From: Mycobacterium sp. JS623
GTDB taxonomy: Bacteria > Actinomycetota > Actinomycetes > Mycobacteriales > Mycobacteriaceae
Length of the DNA: 64,000 bases
Assembly: GCF_000328565.1 (NCBI RefSeq)
Contig: NC_019966.1
Coordinates: forward strand, 3,286,001 to 3,350,000
Reading direction: 5' to 3'
In this document: positions 34,422-42,730 of the stretch, one piece after another
Layout of the letters: every line of letters begins with the position of its first letter
Numbering within the stretch: position 1 is the first letter of the stretch
Translations under genes and position numbers: made by a program
Notes under the pieces: model-generated
Told to the model about the DNA's origin: nothing
Database searches by the model: none
The model's input: the letters and a program-made list of their open reading frames with translations, nothing else

Positions 34422-35054
34422 ATGAAAGTCAACGACGAACTGATGGTCGAGACCCCGGCCAGGCGCACTCAGGCCGAGCGCACTGCGGCAACGCGGGCGG
34501 TGCTGATCGATGCTGCGCGGAAGCTGTTCGCCGACAAGGGGTTTGCCGATGTGTCGACCCAGGCGATCGTCGCCGCAGCAGGAGTGACCCGGGGTGCGCT
34601 GTACCACCAGTTCGACGACAAGGCCGCCCTGTTCGCGGCGGTCTACGAAGAGGCCGAACGTGATCTGGTCGCCGACATCGCGCAACAGATCATGGACGAG
34701 GGGCCACCGCACCCCCTGGAAGCCATGCGGCTGGGCGCACGCCTGTTCCTCGATCGCTGTTCGGCACCCGATGTGCAGCGGATCGTCTTGATCGACGCGC
34801 CGGCGGTGCTTGGCTGGGATCGGTGGCGTGCGGTCGGCGTGAAGTACGGACTCGGGGTGATCGAGGGGATGCTGGCACACGCGATCGGTGAGGGCGCCAT
34901 CCCCGAACAGCCGCTGCGACCCACCGCGCACGTCCTGCTGGGCGCGCTCGACGAGGCGGCGCTGTTCGTCTCGCGTGCCTCGGATCCCACTGAGGCGCGC
35001 GAACAGATGGATGCCGTGTGCGAACGGTTGATCAACGGGATCGCGGGACGGTAG
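34422..35054 (+). CDS. TetR-family transcriptional regulator
   Basis: 210 residues from ATG 34422 (34443 also possible). HTH region: AARKLFADKGFADVSTQAIV followed by AGVTRGALYHQFDDKAALF. The C-terminal ligand domain is typical in size. The 60-bp divergent gap to the hydrolase contains near-repeats AGTATGGAAGT and AGTATGAAAGT but no strong palindrome. The 3' end overlaps the QueA-like gene by 23 bp. Confidence 0.83.
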   Translation: MKVNDELMVETPARRTQAERTAATRAVLIDAARKLFADKGFADVSTQAIVAAAGVTRGALYHQFDDKAALFAAVYEEAERDLVADIAQQIMDEGPPHPLEAMRLGARLFLDRCSAPDVQRIVLIDAPAVLGWDRWRAVGVKYGLGVIEGMLAHAIGEGAIPEQPLRPTAHVLLGALDEAALFVSRASDPTEAREQMDAVCERLINGIAGR

Positions 35055-36096
35055 GTAGCAGCAACGCGCTGTCACCGAATTCGTGCCACAGATATCCGGC
35101 CGCGATTGCTTCCCGGTACGCCGCCGCCACCACCTCCGGACCCGCGACCGCTTCCAGCAGCAGCAGATGTGAGGCGCCCGCGTCGTGCCAGCCGCTGATC
35201 AGCCCGTCGACTACACGCGGCGGGCGCTCCGGTCCCAGCACCACGTCCGTCCAGCCCGCTGCGGGCTGCACCGTGCCGTCGGCATCGGCCGCAGATTCCA
35301 CCGCGCGGGTCGCGGTGGTGCCGACGGAGATCACCCGTCCGCCTGAGGCCCGGGTCGTATTGATCAGTCGCGCCGTCGACGGCGGCACCTCGAACGGTTC
35401 GGCAGCAGGTGGTTCGCCCTGCTCTGCCGACGAGACACCGGCATGCAACGTAATCGGCGTGATCACGATGCCGGCGGCGACCAGCGATGTCACCAATTCG
35501 GCGCTGAATGGCCTTGCCGCGCTGGGTATTTCGGCACTGCCGGGCCTTCGGGCGAATACGGTCTGATAGCTCTCCAGCGGCCAGGGGCGGAGCACATAGT
35601 TGTATCGGATGGGCCGGCCGTGCCTGCCAAGGTAGGAGGTGACATCGCCTTCGATCGCCAACCGAGTGGTCCACAGCCGACTGCCCACGACGCCTGATCG
35701 CGGATAGGACGCGATCACCACGAGTGCGGCGCCATCGGGCAGCCCGACCCGCTCGCCAGGCTCGACGTCGTGCAAATGGCTGGTGGCGTCGACGGCGGGC
35801 CGCAGTTCGACGACCCACGTGTGATCGTCGAGCGCCGTCGAGAAATGCACAGCGATCGGCGCATTGTGGCGAACGCCGTCCACCGCGGCGGGCAGCGTCG
35901 CGGAGTTGTTCACCACCAGCAGGTCGCCCGCTTCCAGGTGCTCACCCAGATCGGTGAACCGCCGATGCGCGATACCGTCCGGCGTCGCGACCATCAGCTT
36001 GACGCCGTCGCGCGCGACGCCGTGCGCCTCGGGGGGCTCGACGGCGTCGGATCCGGGTGGCCGCTCGAAGCGCGTGCGTGGCATGGCGATGGTCAT
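35032..36096 (-). CDS. QueA-like S-adenosylmethionine:tRNA ribosyltransferase-isomerase
   Basis: 354 residues from ATG 36096, which overlaps the upstream SDR stop by 4 bp. QueA landmarks: DLLVVNNSATLPA near residue 60, HAGVSSAEQGE (family HxGxGTF position, here changed), the RVISVGTTATRAVES block and GWTDVVLGPERPP. QueA transfers the ribosyl part of SAM to preQ1-tRNA in queuosine synthesis. The altered HxGxG segment and lack of other queuosine genes here argue for a different substrate. It shares a SoxR-type promoter with the SDR. Confidence 0.8.
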   Translation of the reverse strand: MTIAMPRTRFERPPGSDAVEPPEAHGVARDGVKLMVATPDGIAHRRFTDLGEHLEAGDLLVVNNSATLPAAVDGVRHNAPIAVHFSTALDDHTWVVELRPAVDATSHLHDVEPGERVGLPDGAALVVIASYPRSGVVGSRLWTTRLAIEGDVTSYLGRHGRPIRYNYVLRPWPLESYQTVFARRPGSAEIPSAARPFSAELVTSLVAAGIVITPITLHAGVSSAEQGEPPAAEPFEVPPSTARLINTTRASGGRVISVGTTATRAVESAADADGTVQPAAGWTDVVLGPERPPRVVDGLISGWHDAGASHLLLLEAVAGPEVVAAAYREAIAAGYLWHEFGDSALLLPTVPRSR

Positions 36097-36809
36097 GCGT
36101 CGGCTCCGACCGCGAGCAGGTCCTGCGCGCGGTAGCGACCGGATACGGGCCGGGTATCGAGTAGGCGCAGCAGCGCGGGCACGACGGACTCCGGTTCGGC
36201 ACGATCGGAGATGTCTTCGCCGGGGAATGCCGCCTGGTGCATCTCGGTGCGCATGTCGCCGGGATCGAACCCGTACACGCCGAGGTCTGGGTGCTCGGCG
36301 GCCAGGATGGCCGTGAGGTGGTCGAGAGCGGCCTTGGACGAGCCGTAGCCGCCCCAGCCTTCGTACGGTTCGACGGCGGCATCGGAGCTGATGTTGACGA
36401 TGGCACCGTTGCCGGCGATCAGTGCGGGTAAAGCGGCCTGAATGAGCGCCAGGGCAGCGAAGACGTTGGTGTCGTACACGACGCGCAGGTCGGCGGCGGG
36501 GTAGTCGGCCAGCCGGGGTTGCGGGCTGGGCCCGAGCCGGCTGGCGTTGTTCACCAGTAGTCGCAGCGGACCGGCGTCCATGGCCGCGGCAACCATTGCG
36601 GCCCGGTGCGCGGGTCGCGTGATGTCGCCGGGGACGGTGCTCAGCCGGGCAGAGTCCAATTCGGCGGCCGTCGCCGCGAGGTCGCCGGCGCGCCTGGCGT
36701 CGGTAACGACCGTCCACCCGCGTTGGAGTAGAGCCGTGGCGGTCGCCCGGCCGAAGCCGCGCGAACCTCCGGTGATGATCGCGGTAGAGATGTGTTGGGA
36801 AACAGTCAT
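36093..36809 (-). CDS. SDR family oxidoreductase in SoxR-controlled operon
   Basis: 238 residues. AIITGGSRGFGRATATALL (cofactor loop), VNNASRLG, ISSDAAVEPYEGWGGYGSSKAALDHL (catalytic Ser, then YGSSK) are complete. The promoter has a 19-bp spacer and a SoxR-like box, and its predicted start point coincides with the ATG, so the mRNA may be leaderless. Streptomyces SoxR also controls NAD(P)H reductases, so a role in dealing with redox-cycling compounds is inferred. Confidence 0.87.
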   Translation of the reverse strand: MTVSQHISTAIITGGSRGFGRATATALLQRGWTVVTDARRAGDLAATAAELDSARLSTVPGDITRPAHRAAMVAAAMDAGPLRLLVNNASRLGPSPQPRLADYPAADLRVVYDTNVFAALALIQAALPALIAGNGAIVNISSDAAVEPYEGWGGYGSSKAALDHLTAILAAEHPDLGVYGFDPGDMRTEMHQAAFPGEDISDRAEPESVVPALLRLLDTRPVSGRYRAQDLLAVGADA

Positions 36810-36815
36810 ACTGGC

Positions 36816-36846
36816 ATACTGATAGTTGAAGTGAACTTTAAGTCAA
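36816..36846 (-). promoter_or_regulatory. SoxR-type promoter with 19-bp spacer
   Basis: On the minus strand TTGACT (36846-36841), 19 bp, CAGTAT (36821-36816), then GCCAGT and the ATG of the SDR. The spacer holds TTAAAGTTCACTTCAA (36841-36826), close to the E. coli SoxR box core CAAGTTAACTTG. A 19-20 bp spacer is the hallmark of MerR-family-activated promoters. Confidence 0.65.
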
Positions 36847-36862
36847 GAGCTGAGGGGAAGCG

Positions 36863-37321
36863 ATGGAGAGTCGAGATCTGCTGACTGTCAGCGAGGTGGC
36901 CGAGCGCAGCGGTTTCGCGCCGTCGGCGATCCGGTTCTATGACAAGGAGGGCCTGATCAGTGCCAGCAGGACCAGTGGCGGTCAGCGACGGTTCGAGCGA
37001 AACATGTTGCGGCGGTTGGCATTCATTCGCGCGGCCCGCAATGTCGGTTTGACCCTCGACGAGATCGCGGCCGCGCTCGAGATGCTTCCGGACGGTCGCA
37101 CCCCCACGCGCGCGGATTGGACTCGCCTGTCGAAGGATTGGCGGCAGCGGCTCGACGAGCAGATCGCGGGACTGATGGCGCTGCGGGACAAGTTGGATTC
37201 CTGCATCGGGTGTGGGTGCCTGTCGCTGAAGCGCTGTGTGATCTCGAACCCCGCCGACAGCGCGTCGGTTGCCGGTCCCGGTGCGGTTTACCTACCCAAA
37301 TCATTGCGTCATCCGGCGTAG
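36863..37321 (+). CDS. soxR: SoxR, redox-sensing MerR-family activator
   Basis: 152 residues. MerR winged helix: VSEVAERSGFAPSAIRFYDKEGL, of which SEVAERSGFAPSAIRFYDK is the HTH, a dimer helix, then CIGCGCLSLKRC, the exact C-x2-C-x-C-x5-C ligand set for the SoxR [2Fe-2S] cluster. Oxidation by redox-cycling compounds would activate the divergent SDR/QueA-like operon. The start is ATG 36863 after GAGGGGAAG. Confidence 0.92.
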   Translation: MESRDLLTVSEVAERSGFAPSAIRFYDKEGLISASRTSGGQRRFERNMLRRLAFIRAARNVGLTLDEIAAALEMLPDGRTPTRADWTRLSKDWRQRLDEQIAGLMALRDKLDSCIGCGCLSLKRCVISNPADSASVAGPGAVYLPKSLRHPA

Positions 37322-37339
37322 ATTCGGGCCGAGGCCGCC

Positions 37340-37885
37340 ATGAAAACCTTGCGCCGTTCGCAGCGATATGTGGTGCTGGCACTGACAGCACTGATAGCGG
37401 TGCTTGCGGTCGCGGGCGGGTTGCTATGGCTGCACGATCGGCGCGCCGGCGAGGTGCATGTCCAGGGCGAGCCAATGACCGACGCCGAGGCCGCCGCGCA
37501 GGTCGTGGCGTCCGCCAAGCAGATCGTCGAGGTGGCGCAATTGCGGGACGCCTCGGGCGGCTACGCATTCGTGTCGTGCCAGGATGCGAACGAACCGCCC
37601 TATCAGGCCACGGTTTACATGAATTTCCGCTTGCCACAGAGCAATTCGGTGAAGTATCTACGCGACGTCGCCGCGTCGCTGGTCGCGCACGGCTGGGCGC
37701 CTGCGGCGTCGACGAGCGAACATTTCGGCCAGAAGCTGACCAGGAACGGCGTCACGGCGATCTTCTATCGCAGCGTCAATGAAACCGACTTCGCCACCAT
37801 GCGGCTCTACGGTGAGTGCCGCAACACCGCCGACCACCGCAGTGATAACCCCGTCTGGCGGGAAGTCACCGACCAACTCGGCTGA
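37340..37885 (+). CDS. Membrane-anchored hypothetical protein
   Basis: 181 residues with an N-terminal membrane helix (YVVLALTALIAVLAVAGGLLW) and an extracytoplasmic domain containing VHVQGEPMTDAEAAAQVV and two Cys (FVSCQD, GECRN) that may pair. Similar proteins occur widely in mycobacteria without known function. It begins 19 bp after soxR; cotranscription is possible. Confidence 0.7.
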   Translation: MKTLRRSQRYVVLALTALIAVLAVAGGLLWLHDRRAGEVHVQGEPMTDAEAAAQVVASAKQIVEVAQLRDASGGYAFVSCQDANEPPYQATVYMNFRLPQSNSVKYLRDVAASLVAHGWAPAASTSEHFGQKLTRNGVTAIFYRSVNETDFATMRLYGECRNTADHRSDNPVWREVTDQLG

Positions 37886-37891
37886 CGCGGA

Positions 37892-38428
37892 TCAGCACAG
37901 AGATTTCTGAAGAAGAACGGTGTCCAGCCACCTGCCGTGCTTGAAACCAACCGCGGTGAGCCGTCCGGCATCGACAAACCCGCGATTGCGGTGCAGCGCG
38001 AGGGAAGCTGCGCCGTCGGCGTCGACGATCACAGCGATGACCTCGCGGACACCGGCGCCGGTGCAGTCAGTGAGCAGCGCGTCCAGAAGCCGACCGCCGA
38101 TCCCGCGGCCGACCGCATCCGGTGCCAGGTAAATCGAGTCCTCCACGGTGTGGCGATAGGCGGGGCGCGTCTTCCATGGTGCGCAATAGGCGTAGCCCGC
38201 GATCCGGTCCTCCAGCGTTGCAGTCAAAAACGGCAGTCCACGATCGGTGACCGACTGCAGCCGGTGCTGCCATTCGGTCTGATCGGGCGCGGCGATCTCG
38301 AATGTCGCCACACCGGTTTGCACATGATGGGCGTAGATGCTGCCGATGTCATCGAGGTCGTCGAAAGTGGTGCGCCGGATGGTGATATTGGTCCGGCGCA
38401 CCACACATTCCGCGTCGTCAGCAGGCAA
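37892..38428 (-). CDS. GNAT N-acetyltransferase (phosphinothricin-acetyltransferase-like)
   Basis: 178 residues. GNAT pattern ITIRRTTFDDLDDIGSIYAHHV, YAYCAPWKTRPAYRHTVEDSIY (parts), DAVGRGIGGRLLDALL (acetyl-CoA loop) and ALHRNRGFVDAGRL, matching the PAT/BAR subgroup. These acetylate amino-acid-like amines such as phosphinothricin or methionine sulfoximine; here probably a resistance or scavenging enzyme. It starts inside the upstream DCC gene (11-bp overlap). Confidence 0.85.
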   Translation of the reverse strand: MPADDAECVVRRTNITIRRTTFDDLDDIGSIYAHHVQTGVATFEIAAPDQTEWQHRLQSVTDRGLPFLTATLEDRIAGYAYCAPWKTRPAYRHTVEDSIYLAPDAVGRGIGGRLLDALLTDCTGAGVREVIAVIVDADGAASLALHRNRGFVDAGRLTAVGFKHGRWLDTVLLQKSLC

Positions 38429-38810
38429 CCGGATGCGACTCGCAATACGGAGTGGTACCGCGGAAGCGGTAGCGGTGGTCGGCGATCCAGCGGTACGCGG
38501 CGTTCTGAATGAACCGGATACCGGGAATACGATAGATCCGCAAAGGCAGCCGGGTGCCGAGGGCGACTGAGAGGGCCGCGTTTATCGCCTCCGCACCGCC
38601 GTACACCGCACCGGACTCATCCAGCCACCACGACATGTCGTAAAGGTGGGATGGGTCGACACCGAGACGCTCGGCGGCGCCGGGCGCCTGGAACGGCTCA
38701 GTCCGCAGATTCCCCGTGCGGTCATGCTTGACCAGGAAATAGACCGATCGCGTACACATCCCGCAGGCCCCGTCGAAGTACAGAACGCCGTTCACACCTT
38801 CATTGTTCAC
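38418..38810 (-). CDS. DCC-family (DUF393) thiol-disulfide protein
   Basis: 130 residues from GTG 38810 (GTG 38795 alternative). GVLYFDGACGMCTRSVYFL contains the DxxCxxC signature, followed by a thioredoxin-like fold with a long Trp/Arg-rich C-terminus (YRIPGIRFIQNAAYRWIADH). Predicted redox or membrane-associated role; function unknown. It overlaps the GNAT start, so the two are cotranscribed. Confidence 0.75.
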   Translation of the reverse strand: MNNEGVNGVLYFDGACGMCTRSVYFLVKHDRTGNLRTEPFQAPGAAERLGVDPSHLYDMSWWLDESGAVYGGAEAINAALSVALGTRLPLRIYRIPGIRFIQNAAYRWIADHRYRFRGTTPYCESHPVAC

Positions 38811-39270
38811 CCCGGGGTCAGCGCAGTCACGGCTGCGCAGATATGACGGATCGTCGTCAGCACTGTTTCCCCTGCATACAGTGCATCCGGTGCACCATCG
38901 AATCCGGCATCCCTTCGTCGGCGCCATGGGTGAGAACATCGGCAGACCGGGCCGCTGCACTCCGAGTAACGGCACAATGGCTCGATCGGGAAGCTTGGCG
39001 AGCACCCCGCTACCCGCGTTTGATCAGCCGCGGCACGAACTTGGCGCGCCCGTCGTCACGACACCACCGCTGGTCGCAGCGTTGGCCACCACCCGGTGCG
39101 TCAATGGCCAGCCGAGGCCGACAAGTGTCGTGCGAAACGTCTTGTCGGCCTTGAGGATGCGGCTCAAGTATTCCGGATGCCCCACCCATTCCGGCCTGTG
39201 CCGCCGGCACGTCGAGGCGGAGCCGATCTAGCAGGTCCACGAGCGCACGCTAACAGGACCCGGGCCCGGT
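38811..39270. other. 460 bp without an intact gene; possible decayed minus-strand gene
   Basis: No convincing frame spans this stretch. On the minus strand protein-like fragments sit in two frames: VDLLDRLRLDVPAAQAGM from about 39240, then EYLSRILKADKTFRTTLVG and WPLTHRVVANAATSGG in a shifted frame. They look like one frameshifted ancestral gene I cannot identify. Open frames on the plus strand have Ser/Arg/Pro-rich, shadow-like translations. Confidence 0.35.
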
Positions 39271-39543
39271 CTACCCGTAAAGCTTGGCGAGAATCTCGCC
39301 GGCCTCATCGTCTTCGAGTACCGGTGTCGCTGAGATCTGCATGAACTCCTGCCACTCCGAAACCAGCGAGAAGACGCCCTTCGGGTCGGCCGCCTCGACC
39401 ACCGAACAGCCCGAGCCGTTCAGGCCGAACCACCGACCGAGTTGCGTCACACCGTCCGGCGGCTTGCCGCCGGTCTGCAGGAAGCGTTTGGCTGCGGCTC
39501 GCGTCCCTTCTGGCTCCAACGTCCACTGAACGAGATATTTCAT
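39271..39543 (-). CDS. DUF3303 family protein
   Basis: 90 residues from ATG 39543, preceded by AGGGGG. MKYLVQWTLEPEGTRAAAKR, RWFGLNGSGCSVVEA and a C-terminal helical tail fit the DUF3303 alpha/beta-barrel-like family of small proteins. Function unknown. The 212 bp upstream to the ureohydrolase gene show no other gene. Confidence 0.75.
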   Translation of the reverse strand: MKYLVQWTLEPEGTRAAAKRFLQTGGKPPDGVTQLGRWFGLNGSGCSVVEAADPKGVFSLVSEWQEFMQISATPVLEDDEAGEILAKLYG

Positions 39544-39755
39544 GGCATTACCCCCTATGGTGGCGCGATTGCGCGGCCACCAATGAGCAGTATGCGTCCG
39601 GGTTCTGGGGATGTTCGACGATTGGCATCTGCTGCGGTGCGGTGATTCCGGTTGCAACGATAAGCTCGCCTAACGTCGTCGGGATAGCCACCTTGAGAAA
39701 ACAAACTAGTGTGGGGGACAGGGGATTTCGGTAGCAGCAGCCGTCAGCGTGGGCG

Positions 39756-40787
39756 CTAACGTGCGGGCGGGCCCGGTTTTGCCTGGGCGGCGTCGCGGCG
39801 CCGCGCGGCCATCCCGGCAAGTGCCTCGAACACCACGCGGTGTGCGGCGTTGACGGTCAGCTCGGCGTGGTCGTAGGCCGGTGCCACCTCGACCACGTCC
39901 ACGCCTGCGACATCGTGTTCGTAGCACAGCTGGCGCACCATCCGTAGCAGGTCGGCGCTGGTGATTCCGCCGGGCTCCGGTGTGCCGGTGCCTGGCGCGT
40001 GCGCGGGGTCAAGCACATCGATGTCGACCGAGACGTAAAGCTTGTCGGCCTTGGCCAGCGCCTCGCTGACCGCATCGCGCATCACATCCTTGAATCCCCG
40101 GTCCCAGATCTCCTGCATGGTGTGCCATGTCATGCCCTGTTCGAGCATCCACTCAAACGTGTCCTGCGGCGGCCAGTAGCCCCGCAGGCCCACCTGAACG
40201 AAATGGGTGCCCGGCACGGCGCCGGACTCGATGAGTCTGCGCATCGGGGTGCCGTGGCTGGCCAGGTTGCCCTCGATCTCGTCGGCGGTGTCGGCGTGGG
40301 CGTCGAAGTGCACGATGCCGACGTTGCCGTAGCCGTGCACGTCGGCCACCGCGGTCGCGGCCGGCCAGGTGATCGAGTGGTCACCGCCGAGGATGACGGG
40401 CACGATGCCGCGTGACGCCACCGCGTGCACGCGCTCACGAATGTTGGTGTGCGACACCTCGGTCTGGCCATGCGGGCAGTAGGCGTCGCCGAAGTCGACA
40501 ACCTCCAGCCAGTCGAAGATCTCCAGGCCGAGATCCAGGTGATAGGTGCCGGGTTCGTAGGCGGTCGAGCGGATCGCCCTCGGTCCGAACCGGGCACCGG
40601 GCCGGTTGGTGGTGGAAATGTCGAACGGCGCGCCGACGATCGCCGCGTCGGGTTGCCACGATTCCAGTTGTTCGACTTCGGTCAGAAACGGCCGGTGGCC
40701 GAACGACACCATTCCGGCGTAGGCCAAGTCGAGTTGCTCGGCCATGCCGGGCGGAAGGTCGCGCTGATGATCATGGTCATGGCCCAT
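39756..40787 (-). CDS. Agmatinase/arginase-family ureohydrolase
   Basis: 343 residues. All binuclear Mn ligands are visible: GGDHSITW, HFDAHADTADE and SVDIDVLDPAHAPGTGTP. The early GAPFD and RPGARFGPRAIR blocks place it with agmatinases and guanidinobutyrase-type enzymes, which release urea from guanidino compounds. The N-terminus is His/Asp-rich (GHDHDHQRD). Substrate not assignable. Two cytoplasmic subunits normally assemble to hexamers. Confidence 0.87.
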   Translation of the reverse strand: MGHDHDHQRDLPPGMAEQLDLAYAGMVSFGHRPFLTEVEQLESWQPDAAIVGAPFDISTTNRPGARFGPRAIRSTAYEPGTYHLDLGLEIFDWLEVVDFGDAYCPHGQTEVSHTNIRERVHAVASRGIVPVILGGDHSITWPAATAVADVHGYGNVGIVHFDAHADTADEIEGNLASHGTPMRRLIESGAVPGTHFVQVGLRGYWPPQDTFEWMLEQGMTWHTMQEIWDRGFKDVMRDAVSEALAKADKLYVSVDIDVLDPAHAPGTGTPEPGGITSADLLRMVRQLCYEHDVAGVDVVEVAPAYDHAELTVNAAHRVVFEALAGMAARRRDAAQAKPGPPAR

Positions 40788-40826
40788 GCGACGACCGTAC
40801 CGTCCGGAGGGTCAGGTCGGCGCGTT

Positions 40827-41243
40827 CTAGTCGTTGGCCGCCAGGGCTTGGCGCATCAATGCGGGGATCGGGCGCTTGGCCCAATCATCTGTCGAGACAA
40901 CGACGTAGACGTTGTGGCCGCGCACCGCGGTCTCCTCAGCGGAGTGGCCGTTGCATCGCTGGACGGTGAACGCGAGCGTGAAGCTGGTCGTTCCGATCCG
41001 CTCGCACTCTACGGCCACTCGCACCGCATCGCGCCACCGAACGCCCGCCAGATAATCGATGTCGCTGTGCACGACCTGGATATCGTGGCCGGTGGCAATC
41101 AAACCCGGATACGTCACGCCGAGGTGGTCGAGGAATCCAGTGCACGCTTCGTCGAACCAAGTGAGGTAGTGGCCGTTGAACACCACGCCCTGTTGGTCGA
41201 CTTCCGCGTAGCGCGGCACCACGGGCAACGAAAAGGGGCTCAC
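40827..41243 (-). CDS. Acyl-CoA thioesterase, hot-dog fold (YbgC/4HBT type)
   Basis: 138 residues. RYAEVDQQGVVFNGHYLTWF contains the Asp and His-like positions of the 4-hydroxybenzoyl-CoA thioesterase family (D-x3-V-x-N-x-x-Y). It hydrolyses acyl-CoA thioesters; chain specificity unknown. It stands 39 bp upstream of the ureohydrolase gene and may share its transcript. Confidence 0.85.
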   Translation of the reverse strand: MSPFSLPVVPRYAEVDQQGVVFNGHYLTWFDEACTGFLDHLGVTYPGLIATGHDIQVVHSDIDYLAGVRWRDAVRVAVECERIGTTSFTLAFTVQRCNGHSAEETAVRGHNVYVVVSTDDWAKRPIPALMRQALAAND

Positions 41244-41397
41244 CCCGTCACCCTAGCGAGTTTGCTGTAGACCACATCCGCTGCGGTGAGCCGGCGATTG
41301 CCGGCAGGCAGGGGATTCGCCATCGAATCGGCACCGTCGAGCAGTAGCTTTACCGCACGGCGGAAGTGACGAAGCTTCGGCCGGGCAGACTGGACAA

Positions 41398-42345
41398 GTG
41401 CAGTTGGTGACTATCGACGACATCCGTGCCGCCGCGGAGTTGATCCGGCCATACGTCCTGCGCACCCCATTGGTCCCGGCGGGCTGGGCGGACGACGATC
41501 GACCGCTGTGGATCAAGCCGGAAAACCTGCAATCGATCGGGGCCTTCAAGGTCCGGGGTGCGTTCAACGCGATCGGGCACCTCGACGAATCCGTCCGAAC
41601 CCGTGGCGTCGTCGCCTATTCGAGCGGCAATCACGCGCAGGCGGTCGCCTACGCGGCGGCGGTGTATGCAGTGCCCGCACACATTGTCATGCCTCGCGAA
41701 ACACCGGGCATCAAGGTGCAGGCGACCCGAAGCCACGGCGCCGAAATCGTGTTGTGCGGTGCGGGCCAACGCGAGAAGGTGGCCGCCGAGCTGCTTGAGC
41801 AGACGGGCGGCGTGCTGGTGCCGCCCTTCGACCACCCCGACATCATCGCCGGACAGGGCACCATCGGCCTCGAGATCGCCGAGGAGCTGCCCGCGGTCGC
41901 AAACGTGCTGGTGCCGGTCAGCGGTGGCGGCCTGGCGTCGGGCATCGGCACGGCGATCAAGGCGCTGTGCCCCGACGCACGCGTATTCGGTGTCGAACCC
42001 GAGTTGGCGGCAGATACCGCGGAGGGCCTTCGGCGGGGCCACCGGGTGGACTGGTCGATCGAGGACAGAAACCGCACGATCGCCGACGGGCTGCGGTCAC
42101 AACCGTCCGAGTTGACGTTCACACACCTGCAGAACGTGTTGGACGGCCTGATTACGGTGTCGGAGAACGAGATTCGAGCTGCCGTGCGTGAACTCGCCTA
42201 TCGAGCGCATCTAGTGGCCGAACCCAGCGGCGCAGTCGCGCTGGCGGCCTATCGACAGGGCTCGACGCCACCTGGCCGAACGGTGATGATCCTGTCTGGG
42301 GGCAACATCGAACCGCCGATGCTGCAAGAGATCCTGGCGGGCTGA
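41398..42345 (+). CDS. Threonine/serine dehydratase family PLP enzyme
   Basis: 315 residues, fold-type II. Schiff-base Lys in SIGAFKVRGAFNAI, SSGNHAQAVA, PVSGGGLASG (phosphate loop), and LSGGNIEP at the end. No ACT regulatory domain, so it is of the catabolic TdcB/serine-racemase type rather than biosynthetic IlvA. GTG 41398; GTG 41407 is another in-frame option. Confidence 0.87.
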   Translation: MQLVTIDDIRAAAELIRPYVLRTPLVPAGWADDDRPLWIKPENLQSIGAFKVRGAFNAIGHLDESVRTRGVVAYSSGNHAQAVAYAAAVYAVPAHIVMPRETPGIKVQATRSHGAEIVLCGAGQREKVAAELLEQTGGVLVPPFDHPDIIAGQGTIGLEIAEELPAVANVLVPVSGGGLASGIGTAIKALCPDARVFGVEPELAADTAEGLRRGHRVDWSIEDRNRTIADGLRSQPSELTFTHLQNVLDGLITVSENEIRAAVRELAYRAHLVAEPSGAVALAAYRQGSTPPGRTVMILSGGNIEPPMLQEILAG

Positions 42346-42346
42346 C

Positions 42347-42730
42347 TCAGGCGAAGACCGGGATCACCAACGGGACGGCGATTGCGCACTTCTCGTGCAT
42401 CGAGTGCACCCAAGCGTCCTGCTGGGCAGCGGCCTTCAGATAGCGACGGCGACCCGTCCAGCCGCAGGAGCAAGCTGCGGTCGAATGCCCGAATCCGTAA
42501 TTGCGCACGGCCACCACACCTTGCGACAGAACGTCGGGGCGCGGGAAATCGCCGACATCGATTGCGTCAATCGGTGCAGCTACCGACATCAGTGCGCCTC
42601 CTACGTCGACCCGAACCTCGTTGTCTGTCAGACGCGCAAAACTTGCGATCCGGTTCCCATGCTGAACCGGATTGTGGACGAATTCGGTTTCGGCCGGATA
42701 ACGACTTGGCCACGCCGAACTAGTGGACAC
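42347..42730 (-). CDS. Hypothetical protein with CxC-His-Cys cluster
   Basis: 127 residues from GTG 42730, overlapping the upstream transporter by 11 bp on the same strand. The C-terminal half has ACSCGWTGRRRYLKAAAQQDAW and HSMHEKC, a pattern of four Cys/His that could bind zinc, also met in mycobacteriophage-like small proteins. The first 45 residues are less certain. Function unknown. Confidence 0.6.
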   Translation of the reverse strand: MSTSSAWPSRYPAETEFVHNPVQHGNRIASFARLTDNEVRVDVGGALMSVAAPIDAIDVGDFPRPDVLSQGVVAVRNYGFGHSTAACSCGWTGRRRYLKAAAQQDAWVHSMHEKCAIAVPLVIPVFA

